A DNA stretch of 17,436 nucleotides from Pseudomonadota bacterium (GCA_021779635.1 JAJYAH010000052.1:1-17436), one strand, 5' to 3'. Positions 10,672-17,436 are shown, numbered from the stretch's first letter. Notes: a model not told the origin generated them from the letters alone. Numbers and translations: made by a program.

Positions 10672-11858
10672 CGATCGACCTCACCGAACACGATGTCGAG
10701 GGAGCCGAGAATGGCCGACACGTCGGCCAGCAGATGACCCTTGCAGATGAAATCCATCGCCTGCAGATGCGCAAAACCCGGCGCGCGAATCTTGCATTTG
10801 TAAGGCATGTTGCTCCCGTCGGCGACCAGATAGACGCCGAACTCGCCCTTCGGCGCCTCGACCGCGACGTAGACCTCGCCAGCCGGCACGTGGAAGCCTT
10901 CGGTGTAGAGTTTGAAATGGTGGATCAAGGCCTCCATCGAGCGCTTCATCTGACCCCGGCGCGGCGGGAAGATCTTGTGGTCCTCCACCGCAACGGGCCC
11001 CTGCCCGTCCGGGGCGCGCAGCCTGGCGATGCACTGTTTCATGATACGCACGGATTGGCGCATTTCTTCCATTCGGATGCAGTAGCGATCGTAGCAGTCG
11101 CCGTTCTTGCCGATCGGAATGTCGAAATCCATTTCGGCGTAGCATTCGTAAGGCTGTGCCTTGCGCAAATCCCAGGCCGCCCCCGAGCCGCGCACCATCA
11201 CGCCGGAAAAACCCCATTCCCACGCCTGCTTCAACGAGACCACGCCGATGTCGACGTTGCGCTGTTTGAAGATACGGTTCCCGGTCAGCAATCTCTCGAG
11301 ATCGGCGACCACCCCGAGGAAGGGATCGCACCAGGCATCGATATCGTCGATCAGTTTCGGCGGCAGGTCCTGGTGCACACCACCGATCCTGAAAAAGGCC
11401 GCATGCATCCGTGAGCCGGACGCACGCTCGTAAAACACCATGAGTTTTTCGCGCTCTTCAAAACCCCACAGCGGCGGCGTCAGTGCGCCGACGTCCATCG
11501 CTTGCGTGGTGACGTTAAGAAGATGCGACAGGATGCGACCGATCTCGCAGTACAGCACCCGGATCAATTGCCCCCGGCGCGGCACGGTGATGCCGAGCAG
11601 TTTTTCCGCGGCGAGACAGAACGCGTGTTCCTGGTTCATCGGCGCGACATAGTCGAGCCGGTCGAAATACGGGATCGCCTGCAGATAGGTCTTGTGTTCG
11701 ATCAGCTTTTCCGTACCGCGATGAAGCAACCCGATATGCGGATCGACCCGCGCCACCACTTCGCCGTCGAGCTCCAGCACCAGACGCAGCACGCCGTGGG
11801 CCGCCGGATGCTGCGGCCCGAAGTTGATGGTGAAATTGCGGAGTGCGGCTTCGGTCAT
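10668..11858 (-). CDS. nuoD: NADH-quinone oxidoreductase subunit D
   Basis: The 49-kDa-type subunit (396 aa), which forms the quinone-reducing pocket together with NuoB. The start chosen is the ATG at 11858 ([22 protein letters not shown]), which matches the family N-terminus; a TTG eight codons upstream is possible but unlikely. H21 in GPQHPAAHG and Y70 in RLDYV correspond to the quinone-binding His38 and Tyr87 of Thermus Nqo4. HRGTEK (46 to 51) carries the conserved Arg47 near cluster N2. The C-terminus is the typical DIVFGEVDR. The stop overlaps the GTG start of the methyltransferase gene. It is separated from nuoC by 58 bases that include a heptamer repeat. Confidence 0.98.
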   Translation of the reverse strand: MTEAALRNFTINFGPQHPAAHGVLRLVLELDGEVVARVDPHIGLLHRGTEKLIEHKTYLQAIPYFDRLDYVAPMNQEHAFCLAAEKLLGITVPRRGQLIRVLYCEIGRILSHLLNVTTQAMDVGALTPPLWGFEEREKLMVFYERASGSRMHAAFFRIGGVHQDLPPKLIDDIDAWCDPFLGVVADLERLLTGNRIFKQRNVDIGVVSLKQAWEWGFSGVMVRGSGAAWDLRKAQPYECYAEMDFDIPIGKNGDCYDRYCIRMEEMRQSVRIMKQCIARLRAPDGQGPVAVEDHKIFPPRRGQMKRSMEALIHHFKLYTEGFHVPAGEVYVAVEAPKGEFGVYLVADGSNMPYKCKIRAPGFAHLQAMDFICKGHLLADVSAILGSLDIVFGEVDR

Positions 11859-11888
11859 GATGCAGCGTCCGTTTGGGGGCAACTAGCA

Positions 11889-11914
11889 AATGGCGAATGG
11901 CGAATGGCGAATGG
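11889..11914. repeat. heptanucleotide tandem repeat (TGGCGAA)n between nuoC and nuoD
   Basis: Three exact copies of TGGCGAA (11891 to 11911) with flanking AA and TGG that keep the period, 26 bases in all. On the transcribed strand this reads CCATTCG repeated. It lies wholly in the 58-base nuoC-nuoD spacer, so slippage would alter spacing and not protein sequence. I have the impression that similar heptamer runs occur between genes in Bradyrhizobium, but cannot confirm it here. Confidence 0.9.
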
Positions 11915-11916
11915 AA

Positions 11917-12531
11917 TCACGGCTTGGCCCCCGCCTTCTCGTCGCCCGGCAGAACCGGATAGTCCGCGCCTTCCCAAGGCGAGAGGAAATCGAATTTGCG
12001 GAATTCCTGATTGAGCCGGACGGGTTCGTAGACCACCCGCTTCTCCTGATCGTCGTAGCGCACCTCGACAAAGCCGGTGAGCGGAAAATCCTTGCGCAAC
12101 GGGTGTCCGTCGAAGCCGTAGTCAGTCAGCAGCCGCCGCATGTCGGGATGGCCGATGAAGATGACGCCATAGAGATCATAGGCCTCGCGCTCGAACCAGT
12201 CGGCGCCGGGAAACACCTCGATGATCGACGGCACCTGGGTTGTCTCGCCCGCTTCCGCGCGCAGACGGATGCGCGCATTCAGCGTCGGCGACAGCAAGTG
12301 GTAGACCACATCGAAGCGCTTCTCACGGCCGGGATAATCCACCGCCGTCACATCGATCAGGCTGACGAAGCGGCAGGAAGGATCGTCGCGCAGGAACTTG
12401 ACGACATCGACGATCTTGTCGGCCGGCACACTTACCGTGAGCTGGTTGAACGCGATTGAATGACCGGTCGCCGCACCCGCGAGCGCGTTAACAATGGTCT
12501 GCCCCAGGGCGTCGAGCCTGCCGTCATCCAT
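11917..12531 (-). CDS. nuoC: NADH-quinone oxidoreductase subunit C
   Basis: The 30-kDa-type peripheral-arm subunit (204 aa), which has no cofactor and packs against NuoD. The family signature spans about residues 113 to 151: [33 protein letters not shown] and KDFPL. It is a separate gene here, not a nuoCD fusion as in E. coli. The ATG at 12531 lies 10 bases after the nuoB stop, with TTTGGA as a modest ribosome site. The C-terminal tail GDEKAGAKP is a typical polar end. Confidence 0.97.
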   Translation of the reverse strand: MDDGRLDALGQTIVNALAGAATGHSIAFNQLTVSVPADKIVDVVKFLRDDPSCRFVSLIDVTAVDYPGREKRFDVVYHLLSPTLNARIRLRAEAGETTQVPSIIEVFPGADWFEREAYDLYGVIFIGHPDMRRLLTDYGFDGHPLRKDFPLTGFVEVRYDDQEKRVVYEPVRLNQEFRKFDFLSPWEGADYPVLPGDEKAGAKP

Positions 12532-12541
12532 TCCAAAAACC

Positions 12542-13138
12542 TTAGCGTTCGATGGTTCCGGTGCGCCGGATTTTCTTCTGCAGCAACATCACGCCGTAAA
12601 GCAGCGCTTCGGCCGTCGGGGGGCAGCCGGGCACGTAGATGTCGATCGGCACGATACGATCGCAGCCGCGTACCACAGAGTACGAATAGTGATAGTAGCC
12701 GCCGCCATTGGCACATGACCCCATCGAGATCACGTAGCGCGGCTCCGGCATCTGGTCGTAGACCTTGCGAAGCGCGGGGGCCATCTTGTTGGTCAGCGTG
12801 CCCGCGACGATCATGACGTCGGACTGCCGCGGAGAAGCGCGCGGCGCAAAACCGAACCGCTCGGCGTCATAGCGCGGCATCGACATCTGCATCATCTCGA
12901 CCGCGCAGCAGGCCAGACCGAAAGTCATCCACATCAGCGAACCGGTGCGCGCCCAAGTGATCAGGTCGTCGGTCGCGGCAACGAAAAAACCCTTGTCGGA
13001 CAGCTCGTGATTGACCTCGCGAAAGTAAGGATCATTGGCGCCGACCGACTGGCCGGTGCGCGGATCAATAATGCCGGTCGCGGCCGGGGCGACCGCCGGC
13101 GCGAACCCGGGTGTTGCGGGAGCGGGACTCAATCCCAT
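12542..13138 (-). CDS. nuoB: NADH-quinone oxidoreductase subunit B (cluster N2)
   Basis: Carries the terminal 4Fe-4S cluster N2 that reduces quinone. The ligands are the tandem C77 and C78 ([10 protein letters not shown]), C142 (MGSCANGGG) and C172 ([14 protein letters not shown]). The start chosen is the ATG at 13138 ([12 protein letters not shown], 198 aa), which has GAAAGG nine bases upstream and matches the N-terminus I expect for relatives. An ATG seven codons earlier (13159) is in frame but would add an atypical MEERRAR. With the chosen start it overlaps the end of nuoA by 10 bases. The first 35 residues are rich in Pro and Ala and probably disordered. Confidence 0.97.
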   Translation of the reverse strand: MGLSPAPATPGFAPAVAPAATGIIDPRTGQSVGANDPYFREVNHELSDKGFFVAATDDLITWARTGSLMWMTFGLACCAVEMMQMSMPRYDAERFGFAPRASPRQSDVMIVAGTLTNKMAPALRKVYDQMPEPRYVISMGSCANGGGYYHYSYSVVRGCDRIVPIDIYVPGCPPTAEALLYGVMLLQKKIRRTGTIER

Positions 13139-13494
13139 TCGAGCGCGCCTTTCTTCCATTCATAGGCAAAGCCGACGGTAAGGACGGCAAGGAAAACCAG
13201 CATCGACCAGAAGCCGGTCGCACCCAGTTTCCCGAACGCCACCGCCCAGGGGAAAAGGAAGGCCACTTCAAGGTCGAAAATAATGAAGAGGATCGCCACC
13301 AGATAGAACCGGACGTCGAACTTCATCCGGGCGTCGTCAAAAGCGTTGAATCCGCATTCATACGCCGAAAGCTTCTCCGGATCGGGCTGCTGGAAGGCGA
13401 CCAGAAAAGGGGCGATCAAGAGGACCAGCCCGATCAGGGCCGCGACCCCGATAAACACGACGAGTGGAAGATAGTTCTGCAAGATGCCCGTCAT
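13129..13494 (-). CDS. nuoA: NADH-quinone oxidoreductase subunit A (first gene of the nuo operon)
   Basis: Three-helix membrane subunit (121 aa) at the interface with the peripheral arm. The conserved loop after helix 1 contains [23 protein letters not shown] (about residues 43 to 65), with the Cys of the ECG motif that becomes exposed in the deactive state of complex I. Helices 2 and 3 follow ([18 protein letters not shown] and [16 protein letters not shown]). GGAAAAGG sits 8 bases before the ATG. It is the first nuo gene; the 150 bases upstream should hold the operon promoter. Confidence 0.97.
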   Translation of the reverse strand: MTGILQNYLPLVVFIGVAALIGLVLLIAPFLVAFQQPDPEKLSAYECGFNAFDDARMKFDVRFYLVAILFIIFDLEVAFLFPWAVAFGKLGATGFWSMLVFLAVLTVGFAYEWKKGALEWD

Positions 13495-13644
13495 CGGCGC
13501 TGCCTTTTCCTGCGGTTTCGGACACCCGCAGATTCGTTACATTGGAATTAATCCGAGGCTTAGCGCAGCGCAACAAGCGGCGCAAGACAAGCTATTTTGA
13601 CACCTCTGAGCTATCCCGCCCGCCTGAATTTAGGGCGATGGACT
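13495..13644 (-). promoter_or_regulatory. nuo operon upstream region / leader, with possible promoter
   Basis: These 150 bases between the MarR stop and the nuoA ATG, in the same orientation, must contain the operon promoter unless transcription reads through from the regulator gene. A poor sigma-70-like candidate on the minus strand is TTGTTG, 17 bases, then GATTAA, which lies about 50 bases before nuoA. The flanking bases contain a diverged direct repeat (GCGCAACAAGC and GCGCAAGACAAGC on the plus strand). No clear terminator for the MarR gene is visible. The promoter boxes are a guess. Confidence 0.35.
13510..13531 (-). promoter_or_regulatory. inverted repeat in the nuoA leader
   Basis: CTGCGG, 10 bases, CCGCAG: a perfect six-base stem in the presumed 5' untranslated RNA. 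Its 3' arm directly abuts the GGAAAAGG ribosome site of nuoA. It could affect translation start or mRNA stability, or be chance; no known riboregulator family is recognised. Confidence 0.35.
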
Positions 13645-14181
13645 TCAGGTCCGTTCACGTCTTTTTTCCGCGTCGAGCATTCTGGCCGCGGTATCGGTCA
13701 GACGATCGACATGTCCCAGCAACACCGCCACCTCCTCCTTGCCCAGTTCTTTCAGCAAACGCTGATTGCGTTCCAGTGCCCCCGCCATCATCGCATCATG
13801 GGCGACCAGACCGCTCCGGGTAAGGCAGACCAGCACTTCCCGGTTGTCCCGGGGATTGACCGCTCGGGAAACCAGCTTGCTGGATACCAGCCCGGCCAGC
13901 GCCCGGCTGATCTGTCCCTTGTCCATACCAACCGCCTCGGCCAGCCTGACCACACTCATTGGTGGCCGACGCCCGAGTGACGCCACCAGCCCGAACTCTA
14001 CGGAAGAAAGGCCCGCCAGACGCTTGTAGCGCAGGAGCGCCCCGCGCTTGAGCAGATTGGCGAGCACGATCAGCCGCGACGACAGCATCGCCGTGATGGG
14101 CGCAAGCTGATCATCCTTGTCGGGATCCGCCTGAGGCAGGATCACGCCGCTCGGTTTCTGGTTCATGGACCTCTGGTTCAT
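13645..14181 (-). CDS. MarR-family transcriptional regulator
   Basis: Small-ligand-responsive winged helix-turn-helix regulator (178 aa from the ATG at 14181). The DNA-binding region is at about residues 60 to 125: LSSVEFGLVASLG, then AEAVGMDKGQISRALAGLVS with the recognition helix around 87 to 102, then the wing SRAVNPRDNREVLVCLT. Dimerisation helices flank it. Start choice is uncertain: a TTG at 14187 and an ATG at 14166 are both in frame, and no ribosome site is strong. The gene is divergent from the Rieske oxygenase and MFS transporter genes, so it most likely controls them and itself through the inverted repeats between them, with the oxygenase substrate or a related aromatic as ligand. 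The last part is inference. Confidence 0.92.
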   Translation of the reverse strand: MNQRSMNQKPSGVILPQADPDKDDQLAPITAMLSSRLIVLANLLKRGALLRYKRLAGLSSVEFGLVASLGRRPPMSVVRLAEAVGMDKGQISRALAGLVSSKLVSRAVNPRDNREVLVCLTRSGLVAHDAMMAGALERNQRLLKELGKEEVAVLLGHVDRLTDTAARMLDAEKRRERT

Positions 14182-14198
14182 AACCAAGCTTTGCCAAT

Positions 14199-14222
14199 AA
14201 AACCTTCTAATGCCAAGGTTTT
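14199..14222. promoter_or_regulatory. inverted repeat, candidate MarR operator (regulator side)
   Basis: Perfect eight-base arms AAAACCTT and AAGGTTTT separated by 8 bases, in the AT-rich part of the divergent intergenic region just upstream of the MarR start. The length suits a dimeric winged-helix regulator, and the position would allow autorepression. The binding partner is inferred from context. Confidence 0.5.
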
Positions 14223-14230
14223 TTGAATCG

Positions 14231-14242
14231 TTGACATTGTCA
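14231..14242 (+). promoter_or_regulatory. TTGACA -35-like box overlapping a short dyad
   Basis: TTGACA at 14231 to 14236 matches the sigma-70 -35 consensus, but a -10 box at standard spacing is poor (TTCAGT at 14254). The same bases form the dyad TGACA-T-TGTCA (14232 to 14242), so a repressor bound here would cover the promoter of the oxygenase gene. Confidence 0.4.
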
Positions 14243-14243
14243 T

Positions 14244-14271
14244 CGATCTCGCGTTCAGTTCACCGAGATCG
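14244..14271. promoter_or_regulatory. inverted repeat, candidate operator (oxygenase side)
   Basis: Perfect eight-base arms CGATCTCG and CGAGATCG with a 12-base spacer, located 45 to 72 bases before the oxygenase ATG. It could be an operator or, if transcribed, a hairpin in the leader. It differs in sequence from the other two dyads in this intergenic region. Confidence 0.45.
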
Positions 14272-14301
14272 AAAACAAGGGCCGCCAAGGCCGTGTCGTG
14301 C

Positions 14302-14308
14302 AGGGAGG
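14302..14308 (+). promoter_or_regulatory. ribosome binding site deciding the oxygenase start
   Basis: AGGGAGG lies 8 bases before the ATG at 14317. This favours the ATG over the in-frame GTG at 14293, which lies upstream of this site, and over the GTG at 14314, which is spaced slightly shorter. Confidence 0.75.
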
Positions 14309-14316
14309 AAGCGGTG

Positions 14317-15507
14317 ATGAACATCAGCCAGCGGGATTGCGATCTCGGCACCGCCTACGCCATGAAGCCGTCGGCGACTCGGACGGAACTGACTGAAGTC
14401 GGCCGCAGCACGCCGATGGGGGAACTGCTTCGGCGCTATTGGCACCCGATCGGCCTGGCGGGCGACGCCACCGATGTTCCACGGAAGGTCCGTGCGCTCG
14501 GCGAGGACCTCATCCTGTTCCGCGACAGGCATGGCCGGGCAGGCCTGCTGCATGCGCGCTGCTGCCACCGCGGCACCACGCTCTATTACGGCAAGGTCGA
14601 GGAGAACGGCATCCGCTGCTGCTATCACGGCTGGAAGTTCGACACCGAGGGCCACTGCCTGGAGCAGCCATGCGAGCCGGATGGCGGTCTGTTCAAGGAC
14701 AAGGTTCGCCAGCCCTGGTACCCGATTCAGGAACTCTACGGGCTGATCTTCGCCTATATGGGGCCGGCCGAGAAGAAACCGGTGCTGCCCCGCTACCAGG
14801 CGCTGGAGAAGATGGACGACGGCGAGTTCGTCGAGGCGGACGATACCTCGATCGGCGGCGGCGGGCCGGCCATCATCCCCTGCAACTGGCTGCAGCATTT
14901 CGAGAACGTGGCCGATCCCTATCACGTCCCCGTGCTGCACGGATCGTTCAGCGGTCCCCAATTCACCAACCTGATGGCTTCGATGCCCGAGGTGAAATTC
15001 GAGATGTCGCCGCGCGGCGTCACGGTCCGCTCGATCCGCCGCCAGGACGATGGCCGGGTGTTTTATCGGGTAACGGAAGCGGCGCTGCCTACCCTGCGCG
15101 TGGTGCCCAATCCGCGGGTCGCCCAATTCGCGCCTGTCGAATCGATCGGCTGGACGCTGCCGATCGACGACACCTCGTTCCGTATCTACGTCGCCGGCCG
15201 GGTGAAGCGACGCGGCGATATCGGGCGGATGCGCTCGAAATTCAACGACAAGTTCTGGTGGGACATGACCGAGCAGGAACATCAGCAATTCCCCGGCGAT
15301 TACGAGGCGCAGGTCGGCCAGGGACCGATGACCGTGCATTCCGAGGAGCATTTCGGCCAGAGCGACCGCGGCATCCTGATGATCCGGCGGATGCTGACCG
15401 ATCAACTCGATGCCATGGCGAAAGGCAACGATCCGGCCGGCGTCTCGTTCGACCAAAACGCGCCGCCGGTCGAATTCGAAGCCGGGAACTACATTCGCGA
15501 AGCGTGA
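14317..15507 (+). CDS. Rieske non-heme iron oxygenase, alpha subunit (aromatic ring-hydroxylating type)
   Basis: Oxygenase component (396 aa) of a Rieske system, which uses O2 and electrons from NAD(P)H, supplied by a separate reductase, to hydroxylate or demethylate an aromatic or related substrate. The N-terminal Rieske 2Fe-2S ligands are C82 and H84 (RCCHRGTT) and C101 and H104 (RCCYHGWKF). The catalytic domain has NWLQHFENVADPYHVPVLH at 190 to 208, with N197, D200 and the iron ligands H203 and H208; the acidic ligand is probably in the later GDYEAQVGQG stretch. It resembles single-subunit phthalate/phenoxybenzoate-type oxygenases, and no beta subunit or reductase gene is adjacent. The MFS gene follows after 41 bases, presumably co-transcribed. 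The substrate cannot be read from the sequence. Confidence 0.92.
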   Translation: MNISQRDCDLGTAYAMKPSATRTELTEVGRSTPMGELLRRYWHPIGLAGDATDVPRKVRALGEDLILFRDRHGRAGLLHARCCHRGTTLYYGKVEENGIRCCYHGWKFDTEGHCLEQPCEPDGGLFKDKVRQPWYPIQELYGLIFAYMGPAEKKPVLPRYQALEKMDDGEFVEADDTSIGGGGPAIIPCNWLQHFENVADPYHVPVLHGSFSGPQFTNLMASMPEVKFEMSPRGVTVRSIRRQDDGRVFYRVTEAALPTLRVVPNPRVAQFAPVESIGWTLPIDDTSFRIYVAGRVKRRGDIGRMRSKFNDKFWWDMTEQEHQQFPGDYEAQVGQGPMTVHSEEHFGQSDRGILMIRRMLTDQLDAMAKGNDPAGVSFDQNAPPVEFEAGNYIREA

Positions 15508-15537
15508 GAGGCGGCCTGTCGCTCCAAAAAGAATATC

Positions 15538-15543
15538 AGGGGG
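15538..15543 (+). promoter_or_regulatory. ribosome binding site of the MFS gene
   Basis: AGGGGG five bases before the ATG at 15549. It fixes the start, although the same reading frame is open for more than 1 kb upstream through the oxygenase gene. Confidence 0.7.
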
Positions 15544-15548
15544 AAACC

Positions 15549-16841
15549 ATGGTCGATTTCGCGCCGCAATTGGCCGCGCAGGCGCAGGCTGCCGCACGGG
15601 CGTCCAGCCGACGATACTACCTGCTGGCGCTGCTTACTGTCATCTACGCCCTGAATTTTCTCGACCGCACTATCTTCAACGTTCTGATCGAGCCGATCAA
15701 AAAGGAATTCGCGCTCAGCGATACCACGATGGGGCTGCTCGCGGGGTTCGGCTTCGTGCTGTTCTATTCGCTGCTTGGGATCCCGATCGCGCGCCTCGCC
15801 GATCGGCTCAACCGGCGCAACATCGTGGCGCTCGCGTTTGCGTTCTGGAGCGCAATGACGGTCCTGTGCGGCATGGCCCAGAGCGTAGCGGCGCTGGCGC
15901 TGGCGCGGATCGGCGTCGGCATCGGCGAGTCCGCCGGTACGCCGGCTTCGCAATCGATGGTCGCCGATCTCTTCAGCAAGAACGAGCGCCCGCGCGCGCT
16001 CGGCGTCTACGCCATCGGGACCTATCTGGGAGTCTTCCTCGGCTATCTGATCGGCGGCTGGGTCAACCAGCACTATGGCTGGCGCATGGCGTTCTTCTCG
16101 GCCGGACTGCCCGGCATCGCGCTTGCAGCAATCTTGTGGCTGACGGTCCCGGAACCAAGGCGAGGCGCGATGGCGGAAACCTTTAGTCCCGAGCCGATCG
16201 GACCCACGCTTGGCTTTCTCGCCTCGCAACGGAGCTTTGTCATCGTGTTGATCGGCTTTTGCCTGACGACCTATACCAACTATGCCACGGCGGCCTGGAT
16301 CGCGCCGTTTTTGGCCCGCGTGCATCATCTGAGCAGCACTGAAATCGGAACCTATGCCGGCACCTTCAAAGGCCTGTTCGGGATGGCGGGCACGCTCGCC
16401 GGCGGTCTGGTGGTGGCGCGCATCAGCCGTAGCGACGATCGCTGGAAGCTATGGGCCCCAGCGATCACCTCAGGCCTGGCAGGGCCGGTGTTCGCGGTGT
16501 GCATGCTGACATCGGACTTCACGATCATGGTCGCCGCATTGGCGCTGACCTCGTTTCTGGCCGGCTTCCATCTCGGGCCGGTCTTCGCCATCGCACAAAC
16601 CATCGCCCGGCCCAGCATGCGCGCCCTCGCCTCCGCGGTCATCCTGTTGACCGCAACCTGTTTCGGACAGGGCGTCGGCCCGCTGGCGGTCGGGATGATC
16701 AACGACGCGCTCAAGAATGACTACGGCGCCAATGCCGTGCGTTATTCGCTGCTGTCGGCCGCGGTCACGACCACGCTCGGCGCGCTATTGTTCGTCTGGG
16801 CGGCGGGGTCCATTCGCGCGGATATCGAGCGGGCGTCGTAG
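15549..16841 (+). CDS. MFS transporter (spinster-like), probable substrate uptake for the oxygenase
   Basis: Major facilitator superfamily permease (430 aa), 12 predicted membrane helices in the inner membrane. Helix 1 is at about residues 24 to 40 (LLALLTVIYALNFLDR, with the conserved D39-R40). The family motif between helices 2 and 3 reads GIPIARLADRLNRRN (77 to 91). ARIGVGIGESAGTPASQSMV (119 to 138) and the following ERPRALGVYAIGTYLG resemble the spinster-like group of MFS proteins. The start at 15549 is set by AGGGGG upstream. It forms an apparent two-gene operon with the Rieske oxygenase, so import of its substrate or export of a product is likely. No Rho-independent terminator with a T-run follows. 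Confidence 0.93.
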   Translation: MVDFAPQLAAQAQAAARASSRRYYLLALLTVIYALNFLDRTIFNVLIEPIKKEFALSDTTMGLLAGFGFVLFYSLLGIPIARLADRLNRRNIVALAFAFWSAMTVLCGMAQSVAALALARIGVGIGESAGTPASQSMVADLFSKNERPRALGVYAIGTYLGVFLGYLIGGWVNQHYGWRMAFFSAGLPGIALAAILWLTVPEPRRGAMAETFSPEPIGPTLGFLASQRSFVIVLIGFCLTTYTNYATAAWIAPFLARVHHLSSTEIGTYAGTFKGLFGMAGTLAGGLVVARISRSDDRWKLWAPAITSGLAGPVFAVCMLTSDFTIMVAALALTSFLAGFHLGPVFAIAQTIARPSMRALASAVILLTATCFGQGVGPLAVGMINDALKNDYGANAVRYSLLSAAVTTTLGALLFVWAAGSIRADIERAS

Positions 16842-17008
16842 CCCGCCAATTTCTTCAGTGGCACTGATCCCCGCTATCCGCCGGGCGCCAAAAAGGCCCC
16901 CCGCCATGCCGACGAAACCATTTTCGGGAACCCGCGAAACCCTCCTGAAACAAGTGCGAGGTAACTCTGTCGCCAATAACGCGGCGGCAAAGACGCCAGG
17001 AGGCTCGG
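16842..17008. other. intergenic region, MFS stop to small membrane peptide
   Basis: These 167 bases contain no gene that I can support. They hold a short perfect dyad TCAGTG-G-CACTGA (16855 to 16867), and a GC-rich imperfect hairpin (GGGCGCC, AAAAA, GGCCCCC, one mismatch) without a following T-run. The promoter of the next gene should lie here, but I see no convincing boxes. Confidence 0.5.
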
Positions 17009-17203
17009 ATGAACCACTCCATTCACTCGGCAGATCGTTCGACGCACCTGAAGATTGTGGTCGTCGCTCTGGTGGCAGGCATCGCGGTGGCCGGCTTCGG
17101 CATATCCGCTCGTACCAATTCGGATTACGCCCAAACCGCGCATGTCATTAAAGCCGGTAAGCAGGTGACCGTGACCAGTGCCGACACGTCGCTGGTCCGC
17201 TAG
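17009..17203 (+). CDS. small membrane-anchored peptide of Bradyrhizobium type, function unknown
   Basis: 64-residue protein with a polar N-terminus (MNHSIHSADRSTHLK), one membrane helix or uncleaved signal anchor at about residues 16 to 33 (IVVVALVAGIAVAGFGIS), and a short, probably periplasmic tail ending VTVTSADTSLVR. An ideal AGGAGG (16998 to 17003) lies five bases before the ATG, so strong translation is expected. From memory, very similar short proteins are common and multicopy in Bradyrhizobium and annotated only as hypothetical. No catalytic motif is visible. It stands alone, with 167 bases before it and a gene of opposite orientation after it. Confidence 0.82.
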   Translation: MNHSIHSADRSTHLKIVVVALVAGIAVAGFGISARTNSDYAQTAHVIKAGKQVTVTSADTSLVR

Positions 17204-17369
17204 TGCTAGTGAACCTGCTGATGAACTGACGGCCGAACTGTCGCGACAAAGTTCACGACCAACATCGGTCGGGAGATAGCAGCGCGTGGTCGTCAAGAAG
17301 CCCCCGAATACCTGGTACGTTTCGGTTTATATTCCGCACGTAACCCTCCGGTGAGCACCGCGGCGATGA
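17204..17369. other. intergenic region between convergent genes
   Basis: These 166 bases lie between the small membrane peptide (plus) and the SEC-C gene (minus). I see a CGGTG-AG-CACCG dyad (17350 to 17361) near the SEC-C stop but no T-run, and no gene that I can support. A 22-codon GTG frame at about 17287 is too weak to call. Confidence 0.4.
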
Positions 17370-17436
17370 TCAATTGAGCCCACAGCATTTTTTATATTTC
17401 TTGCCCGAGCCGCATGGGCACGGCTCGTTGCGACCG
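17370..17436 (-). CDS. C-terminal end of a SEC-C motif protein (cut by window edge)
   Basis: Only the last 22 codons are visible. They read RNEPCPCGSGKKYKKCCGLN and stop, preceded by Gly. This is the zinc-binding SEC-C motif CxCGSGxxxxxCC, found at the C-terminus of SecA and of several other proteins such as UPF0149/YecA-like and YchJ-like proteins. The ending KKCCGLN differs from the usual KHCHG of alphaproteobacterial SecA, so a non-SecA SEC-C protein is more likely. The rest of the gene lies outside the window, so the main domain cannot be named. Confidence 0.85.
   Translation of the reverse strand, partial: GRNEPCPCGSGKKYKKCCGLN

Noticed and set aside
14439..15548. In-frame upstream extension of the MFS gene through the oxygenase gene (an 800-residue fusion)
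   Set aside because: The extension is an out-of-frame reading of the oxygenase; the transporter homology begins at the ATG at 15549, which has its own AGGGGG site.
14260..15597. Minus-strand open frame of 445 codons opposite the Rieske oxygenase
   Set aside because: The plus-strand gene has complete Rieske and iron-ligand motifs and a good ribosome site; the minus frame has none.
16871..16892. Rho-independent terminator after the MFS gene
   Set aside because: The GGGCGCC/GGCCCCC hairpin has a mismatch and is followed by CGCCATG with no T-run.
16920..16960. EcfG-type general stress promoter (GGAAC plus CGTT) before the 64-residue peptide
   Set aside because: A GGAAC is present, but no CGTT-like box occurs 16 to 17 bases downstream.
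17287..17355. GTG-initiated 22-codon open frame
   Set aside because: Too short, poorly spaced ribosome site, no recognisable features.
17370..17436. C-terminus of SecA
   Set aside because: The SEC-C motif fits, but the end KKCCGLN differs from the usual SecA ending with KHCHG; other SEC-C proteins fit better. Not decisive with only 22 codons.

Overview
This window reads as chromosomal DNA of an alphaproteobacterium close to Bradyrhizobium (Nitrobacteraceae). The evidence is GC-rich coding sequence, NADH dehydrogenase subunits that look Bradyrhizobium-like throughout, and a 64-residue membrane peptide of a type I associate with Bradyrhizobium genomes. The assignment rests on recognising protein sequences, not on a database search.

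Positions 1 to 13494 (minus strand) hold a respiratory complex I operon in the canonical order nuoA-B-C-D-E-F-G-H-I-J-K-L-M. It is read right to left, nuoM is cut by the left edge, and nuoN is presumably beyond it. Several junctions overlap: nuoA/B by 10 bases, J/K by ATGA, L/M by TGATG. All visible cofactor ligands and proton-path residues are present, so the complex looks functional. Three non-canonical genes are built into the peripheral-arm half of the operon: an FkbM-type methyltransferase between nuoD and nuoE (GTGA overlap), a 71-residue two-helix membrane protein between nuoE and nuoF (ATGA overlap), and a 165-residue single-helix membrane protein between nuoF and nuoG (TAATG overlap). 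They are the least explained part of the window and candidate lineage-specific complex I accessory or assembly factors.

Positions 13645 to 16841 hold a small catabolic module. A MarR regulator (minus strand) is divergent from a Rieske non-heme iron oxygenase alpha subunit and a 12-helix MFS transporter (plus strand). The roughly 135 bp between them contains three perfect inverted repeats, likely operator material. The simplest reading is substrate-induced uptake and hydroxylation of an aromatic or similar acid. No ferredoxin, reductase or beta subunit is encoded here. The MarR gene runs in the same direction as nuoA, 150 bp upstream of it.

Positions 16842 to 17436 hold the 64-residue membrane peptide with a near-ideal Shine-Dalgarno sequence, and, at the right edge, the C-terminal end of a minus-strand protein with a zinc-binding SEC-C motif. 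I see no tRNA, rRNA, insertion sequence, CRISPR array or convincing Rho-independent terminator. Long overlapping open frames on the opposite strand of the nuo genes are GC-driven shadows.
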